Assembly: GCF_003286075.1 (NCBI RefSeq)
Contig: NZ_QLUV01000001.1
Span: 186,001 to 250,000 of the forward strand
From: Paracoccus endophyticus
GTDB taxonomy: Bacteria; Pseudomonadota; Alphaproteobacteria; Rhodobacterales; Rhodobacteraceae
DNA length: 64,000 nucleotides
Reading direction: 5' to 3'
In this document: one piece after another, positions 15,246-23,818 of the stretch
Layout: each line of letters begins with the position of its first letter
How positions within the stretch are numbered: position 1 is the stretch's first letter
Made by a program: the position numbers and the translations under genes
The notes under the pieces: generated by a model
Databases searched by the model: none
What the model was told of the DNA's origin: nothing
What the model saw: the letters and a program-made list of their open reading frames with translations, nothing else

Positions 15246-16646
15246 ATGAACTTCAACACCCTCTCTGGCCGCTTCGCTTTCCTGACGGTCGTGTTCGTGC
15301 TGTTGGCCGAGGTGCTGATCCTCGTGCCGTCGGTCACGAACTATCGCCGCGACTATCTGGAAACGCGGCTGGAACGGGCGCAGATCGCCAGCCTTGCGCT
15401 GCTGGCGACGGACGAGTCGATCGCGGCCGAGCTGGAAAGCGAGCTGCTGGAGAACGCGGGCGTCTTCAACGTCGTGCTGCGCCGCGACGACATCCGGCAA
15501 CTGGTGCTGTCGTCGCCCCTTCCGGGGCCGATCACCGCGACCGTGGACCTGCGCGACGCAAGCTACTGGACGGCCGTGCGCGACACCATGCACCGGCTGC
15601 GCAACCCTGCGCCCGAAATCATCCGGGTGATCGGCGCGCCGGTCCGCCAGGGGGGCCAGCTGATCGAGATCACGATGGACACGGCCCCGATGCGCGCTGC
15701 CATGATCGAGTTCGCGCTGCGGCTGCTGGCGCTGTCGGCGGCGTTTTCCGTGCTGACCGCGCTGCTGCTGAACCTGGCCGCCCAGCGGCTGATCGTGCGC
15801 CCGATCCGCCGCGTCATCGGCCATATGACCGCCTATGCCGCGGCCCCCGACGACGCGCGCACCATCATCAGCCCCGCGGCCTCGATGGCCGAGGTCCGGG
15901 CGGCCGAGACCGCGCTGGCGGCCATGCAGCGCACCGTCACCGCCTCGCTGAAACAGCGCGAGCGGCTGGCCCAGCTGGGGCAGGCGGTGGCCAAGATCAG
16001 CCACGACCTGCGCAACATGCTGACCACGGGGCAGATCCTGGCCGACCGGCTGGAATCCAGCGCCGATCCGGCGGTGCGGCGCGCGGCGCCCAAGCTCGTC
16101 GGCTCGATCAGCCGCGCCGTGAACCTGTGCGAGACGACGCTGGCCTTCGGCAAGGCCGAGGAGGCGCCGCCCGCGCTGTCGCTGTTCCACCTGTCGCCGC
16201 TGGTCGCCGACGTGATCGAGGCCGAGCAGCTGGCCGCCGAGGCCGCCGATTCCGACGCGCGGGTCGAGTTCATCACCGACATTCCCGCCGGCCTGACCAT
16301 CCGCGCCGACCGCGACCAGCTGTACCGGGTGCTGGCGAACCTGTCGCGCAACGCCCGCCAGGCGATCGCGGCCACCCGCCGGCCGGGCACCATCGAGATC
16401 GGCGCCGGCGAGGACGAGGCGCACTGGTGGCTGCGCGTCGGCGACACCGGCCCCGGCCTGCCGCAGAAGGCGCTGGACAACCTGTTCAAGCCGTTCACCG
16501 GCGGCATCCGCAAGGGCGGCACTGGCCTGGGCCTGGCCATCGCCGCCGACCTGGTGCGCGCCCACAACGGCCGGCTGGAGCTGGTCCGCACCGGAGACGA
16601 CGGGACCGAGTTCATGGTCCACCTGCCCCGCGGCATGGCCGCCTGA
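15246..16646 (+). CDS. membrane sensor histidine kinase
   Basis: A 466-residue two-component sensor. Layout: transmembrane helix at about 8-30 (FAFLTVVFVLLAEVLILV), periplasmic sensor region (about 35-160), second transmembrane helix (about 162-185), HAMP-like linker, dimerisation/phosphoacceptor helix with His253 (KISHDLRNMLTT), then the ATPase domain: N box NLSRNARQA, G1 GDTGPGLP, G2 GGTGLGL. The phosphoacceptor form HDLRN is typical of the HisKA subgroup also seen in hybrid kinases. The ATG at 15246 places the first membrane helix at the extreme N-terminus. No response regulator is adjacent, so it is an orphan kinase here; tRNA-Arg follows after 83 bases. Confidence 0.92.
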   Translation: MNFNTLSGRFAFLTVVFVLLAEVLILVPSVTNYRRDYLETRLERAQIASLALLATDESIAAELESELLENAGVFNVVLRRDDIRQLVLSSPLPGPITATVDLRDASYWTAVRDTMHRLRNPAPEIIRVIGAPVRQGGQLIEITMDTAPMRAAMIEFALRLLALSAAFSVLTALLLNLAAQRLIVRPIRRVIGHMTAYAAAPDDARTIISPAASMAEVRAAETALAAMQRTVTASLKQRERLAQLGQAVAKISHDLRNMLTTGQILADRLESSADPAVRRAAPKLVGSISRAVNLCETTLAFGKAEEAPPALSLFHLSPLVADVIEAEQLAAEAADSDARVEFITDIPAGLTIRADRDQLYRVLANLSRNARQAIAATRRPGTIEIGAGEDEAHWWLRVGDTGPGLPQKALDNLFKPFTGGIRKGGTGLGLAIAADLVRAHNGRLELVRTGDDGTEFMVHLPRGMAA

Positions 16647-16729
16647 TCCTGCGGCGGCGGCGTTCGCCGGGACCGCGACTTTTCCCCTTGCGGTCGTGGG
16701 GCGTCTTGGATAGTTAGCCGCCCTACGAT

Positions 16730-16806
16730 GGACCCGTAGCTCAGCTGGATAGAGCACCAGACTACGAATCTGGGGGTCGGGCGTTCGAATCGCTCCGGGT
16801 CCGCCA
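16730..16806 (+). tRNA. tRNA-Arg (anticodon ACG)
   Basis: A complete 77-base cloverleaf: acceptor stem GGACCCG/CGGGTCC, D arm with GCTC..GAGC, anticodon stem CCAGA/TCTGG around loop CTACGAA giving ACG (reads CGN through inosine), T arm with GTTCGAATC, and an encoded 3' CCA (16804-16806). It may be cotranscribed with, or run independently of, the kinase gene upstream. Confidence 0.97.
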
Positions 16807-16961
16807 TCTCTTCCCCCTGTCCTTGCGCTGCCTGTCCGGCGCCGCCCCTCGGGCGGGCGGTTGCGGGCCGGGATGTCGGTCGCGCGCGGCACCGGCCCGT
16901 TGTCCCGGCGCGGACGGCGCGGCAGGTTGGCGGCCCTGGCACACCATCGGAAGGGTCCACC

Positions 16962-17093
16962 ATGACCACGCACAGCGCCCGTCACGACCCGCCTGCCCCC
17001 ATCCCGGCCCGGCCCCGCCACGGACGGCGTGGGGCGTTCGCACCGGATGCCGTGGCCCGGGCCGGCACGACGCACCCGCGGGCCGCGCGATGA
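16962..17093 (+). CDS. possible 43-residue leader ORF before the EamA transporter
   Basis: An ATG at 16962 opens a 43-codon frame, rich in His, Arg and Pro, whose TGA overlaps the transporter ATG as ATGA. There is no recognised domain or hydrophobic segment. The overlap suggests translational coupling, but such overlaps occur by chance in GC-rich DNA and the composition is that of random frames. Reported as a low-confidence possible leader peptide. Confidence 0.25.
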   Translation: MTTHSARHDPPAPIPARPRHGRRGAFAPDAVARAGTTHPRAAR

Positions 17094-18025
17094 GCGCGCC
17101 GATGCGCGACCATCGGCTGGGGGTTGCTGCGGTCCTGTTCGCGGCGCTGGTCTGGGGCACCACGGGCACCGCGGCGACGTTCGCGCCCTCGGTCGGGGCT
17201 GCCGCCATCGGGGCCGCCGCCATGGGCCTTGGCGGGTTGATGCAGGCGGCGTGGGCGGGCCGAGGCATCCGGGACAGCCTGCCCCGTCTGGCCCAGTTGC
17301 GTGGGCTGGTCCTGCTGGGCGGGGTGGCCGTCGCCGTGTATCCGCTGGCGTTCTATGGCGCGATGCGGCTGGCCGGCGTCACTATCGGCACCGTGGTCAC
17401 GATCGGGTCCGCCCCCCTGCTGTCGGCGTTGATCGAGGTGCTGTTCGACCGGTCGCGCCTGTCCGCCCGCTGGGTGGCGGGGGCGCTGATCGGCCTGTCG
17501 GGCCTGCTGCTGCTGGTGGCGTCCCAAGGCGGCGCGCCGCCCGGCGGGGCGGCCGGTCCCGCGGCGACCCGGGGCATCCTTCTGGGGCTGCTGGGCGGGT
17601 TCACCTATGCGCTGTATTCCTGGACCGCGCGCCGGGTCATGCTGCGCGGGGTGCGGTCCGACGTGGCGATGGGGGCGACCTTCGGCGTGGGCGGGCTGCT
17701 GCTGCTGCCCGTGCTGCTGGCCACCGGGGCGCCGTTCCTGCTGTCGTGGACCAATGCGGCGGTGGGCCTCTACATGGCGGTGGTGCCGATGTTTCTGGGC
17801 TATCTCAGCTTCGGCTTCGGCCTTGCGCGCATTCCGGCAAGCACGGCGACCACCCTGTCGCTGATCGAGCCGGCGGTGGCCGCGGTGCTGGCCGTTCTGA
17901 TCGTCGGCGAACGGCTCAGCGTGCCGGGGTGGCTGGGCGTCGGCCTGATCGTGTCCTGCCTTGCGGTCGTCACCGCGCGGGTCCCGCCGCCCTGGCTTTG
18001 GGCGAGGTTCGCGGCCCGGCGATGA
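17090..18025 (+). CDS. EamA/DMT-superfamily transporter
   Basis: A 311-residue inner-membrane protein with two EamA repeats of about five helices each. Seen: the opening helix VLFAALVWGTTGTAATFAP, typical of the family, FYGAMRLAGVTIGTV at the end of the first repeat, and FGLARIPASTATTLSLIEPAVAAV, split here as LARIPASTATTLSLIEP, the hallmark motif of the second repeat. Members export amino acids, metabolites or drugs; this substrate is unknown. The ATG at 17090 is favoured because MSAPMRDHR leads directly into the first helix. It is convergent with the manganese catalase across a hairpin. Confidence 0.9.
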   Translation: MSAPMRDHRLGVAAVLFAALVWGTTGTAATFAPSVGAAAIGAAAMGLGGLMQAAWAGRGIRDSLPRLAQLRGLVLLGGVAVAVYPLAFYGAMRLAGVTIGTVVTIGSAPLLSALIEVLFDRSRLSARWVAGALIGLSGLLLLVASQGGAPPGGAAGPAATRGILLGLLGGFTYALYSWTARRVMLRGVRSDVAMGATFGVGGLLLLPVLLATGAPFLLSWTNAAVGLYMAVVPMFLGYLSFGFGLARIPASTATTLSLIEPAVAAVLAVLIVGERLSVPGWLGVGLIVSCLAVVTARVPPPWLWARFAARR

Positions 18026-18064
18026 TCCCCGCCGGCGCCGGGCGCATCGGCGCGGCCAGAGGGG

Positions 18065-18089
18065 CCGCGGCGGGTCCGATCCGCCGCGG
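18065..18089. terminator. hairpin between convergent genes
   Basis: A perfect 9-bp stem CCGCGGCGG/CCGCCGCGG with a 7-base loop (GTCCGAT), lying 40 bases after the EamA stop and 53 bases after the catalase stop. There is no T-tract in either direction, so it is at best a Rho-independent-like or mRNA-stabilising structure serving both genes. Confidence 0.4.
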
Positions 18090-18141
18090 GTGCGCCGACG
18101 GCGGCCCAGGGGCTGGGCGGCCGGCAGGCAAGGGGCCCGGC

Positions 18142-19023
18142 CTAGTCCCTGGCCGTCTTGGGCACCGGCATGGGGGGCGTGCCGTAAAGGCGCGGATCGA
18201 CCGGGCCCAGCGCGCCCACATCCTCGGACAGGGGGCGGGGGTCGGCCAGATACTCGAACGCGCCCTTGCCGTCCGGCGTGGTCCCGGCGGCCCAGCGCCC
18301 CTGGCTGCTTTCCGTCCCGCCCGAGCAGTTCCAGAACTGATAGCTGACGCGCTGATCCTCAAGCGACTGCGGAAAGTTCGACGGGCATGGCGTCTCTTCC
18401 AGCCCGTCGGCCTGCAACTCCTCGATGGCGGCCAGCCACTGGTTCTGGTGCATGGTGTCGCGCGCGATCATGAAGGCCAGCATCCTCTTGACGCCCGGAT
18501 CGCTGGTCAGGTTGAACAGGCGCGACACCTGCAGCCGTCCCTGGCTTTCGGCCGTCACGTTGAAGCGGAAATCGGCCAGCAGGTTGCCGCTGGCGATGGT
18601 GTATTTCGCGTTCCACGGATAGCCCACGCTGTCGGCCGGCATCGCCCCCGATCCCGACACGATCGCGTGCTGGGGGTTCATGCCGGCCATGATCACGTCC
18701 TCGATGCGCGATCCGCCCATCACCGCGCCGACCAGGCTGTTGCGGGCCGCATCCTCCTGCGCCTCGACGGGCGAGTTCTCCAGCAGGCGCGCGATCATGG
18801 TGGCCAGCATCTCGACATGGGCGATCTCCTCGGTGCCGATGTCCATGATCATGTCCTTGTATTTGGCGGGGCCGCGGCAGTTCCAGCCCTGGAACAGATA
18901 GGTCATCATCACGCTGATCTCGCCCCACTGCCCGCCCAGAGGCTCTTGCAGCATCTTGGCAAACAGCGGGTCGGGCCGTTCCGGCCGTGCGTCGAATTGC
19001 AGATGGTTGGTGCGGAAGAACAT
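18142..19023 (-). CDS. manganese catalase
   Basis: A 293-residue non-haem dimanganese catalase that dismutates hydrogen peroxide in the cytoplasm. The five ligands of the four-helix bundle are visible at expected places: Glu35 (GQWGEISVMM), Glu66 and His69 (GTEEIAHVE), Glu159 (VTAESQGR) and His192 (RDTMHQNQW). The length and the proline-rich C-terminal tail match the family. A good ribosome-binding site (AAGGAG) lies eight bases before the ATG at 19023. The gene stands alone; beside a carotenoid cluster it adds to an oxidative-stress theme, but that link is inference. Confidence 0.95.
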   Translation of the reverse strand: MFFRTNHLQFDARPERPDPLFAKMLQEPLGGQWGEISVMMTYLFQGWNCRGPAKYKDMIMDIGTEEIAHVEMLATMIARLLENSPVEAQEDAARNSLVGAVMGGSRIEDVIMAGMNPQHAIVSGSGAMPADSVGYPWNAKYTIASGNLLADFRFNVTAESQGRLQVSRLFNLTSDPGVKRMLAFMIARDTMHQNQWLAAIEELQADGLEETPCPSNFPQSLEDQRVSYQFWNCSGGTESSQGRWAAGTTPDGKGAFEYLADPRPLSEDVGALGPVDPRLYGTPPMPVPKTARD

Positions 19024-19273
19024 GCGCAAGCTCCTTTGCCTTGCAGATCGGGATGTGCCGGCGGACGCGCGGGTGCGGCCGCGCAAAAAAGCGCGGCGCG
19101 TGCAAGGTCCCGCGCGGCCGTGACGACGACCCAACCCGCACAGGGCGCCAGGGTTGCGGCGGCTGACATGTGTTAAGGACGCCCCACCGCGGCGCAGCCC
19201 GGCCTTGTCCGCGAGCGACCGCCCCGCGGGCGGGGATCGCCCCGCACGGGCGTCCGTCCGGCCCTGCGCGCCG
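19024..19273. other. 250-base gap between catalase and patatin genes
   Basis: Both flanking genes are on the minus strand, so this holds the catalase promoter and the end of the lipase transcript. There is a small hairpin with six A in its loop (19079-19096, CCGCGC/GCGCGG) and a G+C palindrome around 19209-19222. No gene is seen, and no promoter boxes can be assigned with confidence. Confidence 0.4.
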
Positions 19274-20275
19274 TCAGCTGCAGAACATGTGGCGCATGAC
19301 GTGCAGCCCCGGCCCGGCCGGGGCCGGCGGGGCCAGCGTCTGTTCCATCGCCGCCGCGCCCGCGCGGCACCGCCGGTTCATCGCCGTGGGCGAAAAGTCG
19401 AACGCCTTGGCGCCGATTTCCCAGTCGCCGCCGTCATAGCCCAGGTGATGCACCGCGACCGCCACGCCGGCCTGTTGCAACGCAGGCGACAGCGTTTCGA
19501 CCAGCCGTTCCAGCGCGTGGCGGCCCTGGGCCGCGAACAGCAGATCCTGCGACCTGCGGGCCACCGTGTCGGGCGACACCGCCCGCTGGGCGGTGGGCGG
19601 CCACAGGTCGATCGCCCAGCACAGCGTGTCGCGCGCCGGCGCCTCGCGGAACAGCGCCCGGATGGGCAGGTTGGCCGACAGGCCCGGATCGACCAGCAGC
19701 CGCCCGCCGATCTCGACCGGGGGGAACAGCACGGGCAAGGCGGTGGTGGCCATCAGGTGGTCCACGGTCAGCCGGGTCTCGGCGCTGTCGAAGACGACGT
19801 CCTCGGCCGTCTGCTGGTCCAGCGCGTTGACGATCAGCCGCGTGCCGCCATCGTTCAGCCGGTCAAAGTCGATCAGGTCCAGCAGCGCGCGGCGCATCGG
19901 TGCGGTCGAATGGATGTGGTCGTCGTCGGGGGCCAGCGGGTGCATGGCCCACAGTCCCGGCAGGGTGGGGCCGAACAGCCGCGGCCGCCCCCCCAGCAAG
20001 GCGCGCATGGCCGCGGCCTGCCGCAGCGCGCGCAGGTCGGACAGGGCCGACCTGTCCGTCGCGCGCTGCCAGAACGCGCCGATGCGGTCAGGGGCCGTCT
20101 CGGGCGGCCCCCCCAGCCACAGGCCCGCCATCACGGCGCCGATGGACGCGCCCGCGACGCGGCTGACCGGCACCCGCGCCCGCACCAGCGCCTCGATGGC
20201 GCCCATGTGGAATGATCCCAGGGCATTGCCGCCGGCAAGACAGACCCAATGGTCCGGGCTGGGATGGTGTGCCAT
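19274..20275 (-). CDS. patatin-like phospholipase
   Basis: A 333-residue patatin-fold lipid acyl hydrolase. Seen: the oxyanion loop GGNALGSFHMG (15-25), the nucleophile elbow GASIG with Ser44, and the catalytic Asp near residue 197 in VDPGLSANLP, where the usual DGG/DGA is DPG. It has no signal peptide, so it is probably cytoplasmic or membrane-peripheral. The ATG at 20275 starts a few residues before the oxyanion loop, as in the family; an upstream extension is open but unlike a protein. Divergent from crtE across 239 bases. Its relation to carotenoid synthesis is unknown. Confidence 0.88.
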   Translation of the reverse strand: MAHHPSPDHWVCLAGGNALGSFHMGAIEALVRARVPVSRVAGASIGAVMAGLWLGGPPETAPDRIGAFWQRATDRSALSDLRALRQAAAMRALLGGRPRLFGPTLPGLWAMHPLAPDDDHIHSTAPMRRALLDLIDFDRLNDGGTRLIVNALDQQTAEDVVFDSAETRLTVDHLMATTALPVLFPPVEIGGRLLVDPGLSANLPIRALFREAPARDTLCWAIDLWPPTAQRAVSPDTVARRSQDLLFAAQGRHALERLVETLSPALQQAGVAVAVHHLGYDGGDWEIGAKAFDFSPTAMNRRCRAGAAAMEQTLAPPAPAGPGLHVMRHMFCS

Positions 20276-20514
20276 CGTCGATCCTTGCGTGTTGATCCTG
20301 CACGGGCGCAACCCGCAAGGGGCGATCGGGTTCATTCGGGCGGGTCGGGATGGCGCCGGTGCGGTGCCGAGGCCGGGCCGCCGGGCGTCGGGCGCCGGCA
20401 GCCCCGCGGTGGCCTGCATGTTCTTTGCGCGATGGAACGCTTGAGGCTTTCCGTCGCACCCGGGATGCCACATATTCTGGTGCAAGTGTCAGATCGCAGA
20501 ACGGTAGAGGTCGG
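20276..20514. promoter_or_regulatory. divergent control region, patatin gene / crtE
   Basis: The 239 bases separate two divergent genes and must hold the crtE promoter. The part nearest crtE (about 20455-20510) is less GC-rich than its surroundings and contains AGAGG as a ribosome-binding site before the ATG. No -35/-10 pair with good spacing could be assigned. Confidence 0.4.
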
Positions 20515-21420
20515 ATGGACGAACAGGGCAGTCGCAATGCCTCCGGCATCGTGGGATGGCGCCTGGTGGTGGATGCGCGGCTGGCGGACATCGCCGCCGG
20601 ATTCGGTCTGGCGTCCCCGGCACTGGGCCGCGCCATGTCCGAGGCGGCGCTGTCGCCGGGCAAGCGGTTCCGCGCCATGGTGCTGCTGATCGCGGGCGAG
20701 GCGACGGGCGGCGTGACGCCCGCCCTGATCGACGCGGCCTGCGCGGTCGAACTGGTGCACACCGCCTCGCTCGTCTTCGACGACCTGCCCTGCATGGACG
20801 ATGCGCAGGCACGGCGGGGCCGGCCCGCGACCCATGTGGTCCACGGCGAATCGCGCGCGATCCTGGCCGGGATCGCCCTTGTGACCGAGGCGATGCGGCT
20901 GTTGACCACGGCACGCGGCGCGGATGCCGAAACGCGCGTCCGGCTGGTCGCGGCCCTGTCCGGGGCGCTGGGCCCCGCGGGTCTGAGTGCGGGCCAGGAC
21001 CTGGATCTGCACGCGGCCAAGAACGCCTCCGGCGTCCAGCGCGAGCAGGACCTGAAGACCGGCGCGCTGTTCACCGCCGGGTTCGAGATGCTGGGCGTGA
21101 TCCAGCGGCTGGGCGCAGACGACTGCGCGACCCTGGCCGCGCTGAGCCGGACGCTGGGCCGGGCGTTCCAGTCCTATGACGACCTGCTGGACGTGCAGGC
21201 CGAGGCGGGCGCGCTGGGCAAGGACACCGGCCGCGACGTGCAGGCGGGCGGACCCGCGCGCGGCGTTCTGGCCGTGCGCAGCCTGCCGCAGGCGCAGGCG
21301 CATTACGACGGCCTGCGCGCCGAGGTCGAGGCCCTGCTGGGCCGCTGCGGCTTTGACAGCCTGTCGCTGTCGCGGCACATCGCCCAGGTCCTGCCGGTCC
21401 GCGCCAGCCGCGCCGCCTAG
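20515..21420 (+). CDS. crtE: geranylgeranyl diphosphate synthase CrtE
   Basis: A 301-residue trans-isoprenyl diphosphate synthase that condenses IPP with allylic diphosphates to C20 GGPP, the carotenoid precursor. Seen: the first Asp-rich motif DDLPCMDD beginning at residue 89 (the D-D-x-x-x-x-D form of type II GGPP synthases), preceded by VELVHTASLVF; KTGALFTAGFEM; and the second Asp-rich motif YDDLLDVQAE near residue 222. The C-terminal KDTGRDV contains the usual Lys-rich loop equivalent. It is transcribed toward crtB, and the two stop codons overlap. A separate promoter from the rest of the crt genes lets GGPP supply be set independently. Confidence 0.96.
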   Translation: MDEQGSRNASGIVGWRLVVDARLADIAAGFGLASPALGRAMSEAALSPGKRFRAMVLLIAGEATGGVTPALIDAACAVELVHTASLVFDDLPCMDDAQARRGRPATHVVHGESRAILAGIALVTEAMRLLTTARGADAETRVRLVAALSGALGPAGLSAGQDLDLHAAKNASGVQREQDLKTGALFTAGFEMLGVIQRLGADDCATLAALSRTLGRAFQSYDDLLDVQAEAGALGKDTGRDVQAGGPARGVLAVRSLPQAQAHYDGLRAEVEALLGRCGFDSLSLSRHIAQVLPVRASRAA

Positions 21421-22328
21421 GCGCGGGGCCGGGTCCACAGCCCGTCGCGCGGGGCCGCGCGGGGCCTGGCGCGCGAAAGGCCCACATCCGCCAGCCCCCG
21501 CAGCGCAAGCCCCGCCTTGGCCGTGCCCGAGGTGCCGATGCGCTGGCGATAGGCCTGCGGCCCGCCGCGGCGGATGCGGGTGCCGATGGCGCGATAGATC
21601 CGCGCCGCCGCCGCGATCGACCAGGCGCAGCGGGCGGGCAGCGCAGGCAGGCCGGCAAAGGCGGAGGCATAGTAAGGCTCGGCCGCATCCAGCAGGCGCA
21701 GGATGACGGCGTAAAGCGCGGGCGAGGGGATGTCGCCCTCGACGGTCGCCCCGGCCTCCTCCAGCCAGTCGCCGGGCAGATAGACGCGCCCGATCCGGGC
21801 GTCGTCGATCACGTCGCGGGCGATGTTGGTCAACTGGAACGCCAGACCCAGGTCGCAGGCCCGGTCCAGCACGCCTGGGTCGCGCACGCCCATGACGCGG
21901 GCCATCATCACACCCACGACCCCCGCGACGTGATAGCTGTAGTCGAGCGTGTCGTTCAGCGTGCGGTAATTCCGCCCCGCCACGTCCATCGCAAACCCGT
22001 CGATCAGGTCCAGCGGCCAGCGGTCGGGGAAATCGTGCCGCCGCGCCACGGCCCGCAGCGCGGCGAAGGGCGGGCTGAGCGGCCCGGTCCCATGCAGCGC
22101 CTCCAGCGTCTCGGCCTTGAGGCGCGCAAGCCGCTCGGCCGGGTCGCCCTGCGCTGCGGGCGCGCTGCCAAGCTCCTGCCCGTCCACCACGTCATCGGCG
22201 TGGCGGCACCAGGCATACAGCATCACCGTATCCTCGCGGATGCCCGCCGGCATCAGCTTGGCCGCCGCCGCAAAGCTTTGCGAGCCCGCCGCGATGGCGG
22301 CCTGCGATTCGGCGACAGGCACCGTCAT
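21417..22328 (-). CDS. crtB: phytoene synthase CrtB
   Basis: A 303-residue squalene/phytoene synthase-family enzyme joining two GGPP molecules head to head into 15-cis-phytoene at the membrane surface. Seen: the substrate-binding Asp motif CRHADDVVDGQE near residue 48, YHVAGVVGVMMARVMG in the central helix, and the second Asp motif NIARDVIDDARIGRVYLP near 175. It is the last gene of the crtW-Z-X-Y-I-B run; its ATG overlaps the crtI stop by four bases. Its TAG overlaps the stop of the convergent crtE. Confidence 0.97.
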   Translation of the reverse strand: MTVPVAESQAAIAAGSQSFAAAAKLMPAGIREDTVMLYAWCRHADDVVDGQELGSAPAAQGDPAERLARLKAETLEALHGTGPLSPPFAALRAVARRHDFPDRWPLDLIDGFAMDVAGRNYRTLNDTLDYSYHVAGVVGVMMARVMGVRDPGVLDRACDLGLAFQLTNIARDVIDDARIGRVYLPGDWLEEAGATVEGDIPSPALYAVILRLLDAAEPYYASAFAGLPALPARCAWSIAAAARIYRAIGTRIRRGGPQAYRQRIGTSGTAKAGLALRGLADVGLSRARPRAAPRDGLWTRPRA

Positions 22329-23818
22329 GCCGCGCCCGCGTCGGCCAGCATCACGCCGGCCGTGGCCTTGGCCGACCCCACGACGCCGGGGATGCCGGCG
22401 CCCGGATGGGTGCCCGCGCCCACGATGTAGAAGTTGCGGATGCTGCGGTCGCGGTTGTGGGGGCGGAACCAGGCGGATTGCCGCAGGATCGGTTCCACCG
22501 AAAAGGCGCTGCCGTGATGGGCGTTCAGTTCCGACGCGAAATCGGCCGGCGAGAAGATGCGCTTGACCCGCAGGTTGGCGCGCAAACCGGGGATCAGCCG
22601 GTCTTCCAGGCTGGCCAGGATGCGGTCGGCATAGGCCTCGCCGTCCGCCGCCCAGTCGATCGCCGCGCGGCCCAGATGCGGCACGGGCGCCAGCACGTAA
22701 TGCGTGGACATGCCGGGCGGCGCGAGGCTGTCGTCGGTGACGCTGGGCGAATGAAGGTAGAGCGAGAAGTCCTCGGCCAGCTTCGGACCGCGGAAGATCT
22801 CGTTCACCAGCGCGCGATAGCGGGGGCCGAACAGGATCGTGTGGTGGGCCAGCCCCTCGGGGCGCTGCGACAGGCCGAAATGGATCACGAACAGCGACAT
22901 GGACCAGCGCTGGCGCTTGAGCAGCGCGGCCTTGGCCCGGCCCCGCCGGGTGCCGCCCAGCAGGTCGCGATAGCTGTGCATCACGTCCGCGTTGCTGGCG
23001 ACCATGTCGGCGGTCAGGCGGGTGCCGTCGGCCAGCGTCACGCCAGTCGCGCGCGACCCGTCCGTCTCGATCCGCGCGACCTTGGCGTCCAGGCGCAGCG
23101 TGCCGCCCAGGCGTTCAAACAGCGCGACCATGCCCGACACCAGCGCATTGGTGCCCCCCTTGGCGAACCACACGCCGCCGCGCCGTTCCAGCGCGTGGAT
23201 CAGCGCATAGATCGAACTGGTGGAAAACGGGTTGCCCCCCACCAGCAGCGTGTGAAACGAGAACGCCTGCCGCAGATGCGGGTCCTTGATGAAGCGCGCA
23301 ACGATGCCGTGGACCGAGCGATAGGCCTCCAGCCTGACCAGCGCGGGCGCGGCCTGAAGCATCTGCCCCAGTTTCAGGAACGGAACCGTGCCCAGCCGGA
23401 CATAGCCTTCCTGATAAACCTTTTCGGCATAGTCGTGGAACCGGCGATAGCCCTCCAGGTCGGCGGGGTTGAAGGCCGCGATCTCGCGTTCCAGCGCGTC
23501 GCCGTCGTTGACATAGTCGAAGCGTTTCCCGTCGGGCCAGAGCAGGCGATAGAACGGGTTGACCGGCAGCAGGGTCACGTCGCGGCTCATCTCCTGCCCC
23601 GACAGGGCCCAGAGTTCGCGCAGCGCATCGGGGTCGGTGATGACGGTGGGGCCCGCGTCGAAGACATGGCCCTCCTCGCGCCACACATAGGCGCGCCCGC
23701 CGGGCTTGTCGCGCCCTTCCAGCAGGGTGGTGGCAAGGCCCGCCGATTGCAGGCGAATGGCGAGCGCGAGCCCGCCGAAGCCCGCGCCGATGACGATGGC
23801 GGTGCGAGGAGAGGTCAC
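22325..23818 (-). CDS. crtI: phytoene desaturase CrtI
   Basis: A 497-residue bacterial-type phytoene desaturase that takes phytoene through four desaturations to lycopene. Seen: the N-terminal FAD Rossmann motif VIGAGFGGLALAIRLQ, GPTVITDPDALREL, and the C-terminal family signature VGAGTHPGAGIPGVVGSAK. The length matches the family (about 490-500). It overlaps crtY upstream and crtB downstream by four bases each, so the three are translationally coupled. Confidence 0.97.
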   Translation of the reverse strand: MTSPRTAIVIGAGFGGLALAIRLQSAGLATTLLEGRDKPGGRAYVWREEGHVFDAGPTVITDPDALRELWALSGQEMSRDVTLLPVNPFYRLLWPDGKRFDYVNDGDALEREIAAFNPADLEGYRRFHDYAEKVYQEGYVRLGTVPFLKLGQMLQAAPALVRLEAYRSVHGIVARFIKDPHLRQAFSFHTLLVGGNPFSTSSIYALIHALERRGGVWFAKGGTNALVSGMVALFERLGGTLRLDAKVARIETDGSRATGVTLADGTRLTADMVASNADVMHSYRDLLGGTRRGRAKAALLKRQRWSMSLFVIHFGLSQRPEGLAHHTILFGPRYRALVNEIFRGPKLAEDFSLYLHSPSVTDDSLAPPGMSTHYVLAPVPHLGRAAIDWAADGEAYADRILASLEDRLIPGLRANLRVKRIFSPADFASELNAHHGSAFSVEPILRQSAWFRPHNRDRSIRNFYIVGAGTHPGAGIPGVVGSAKATAGVMLADAGAA

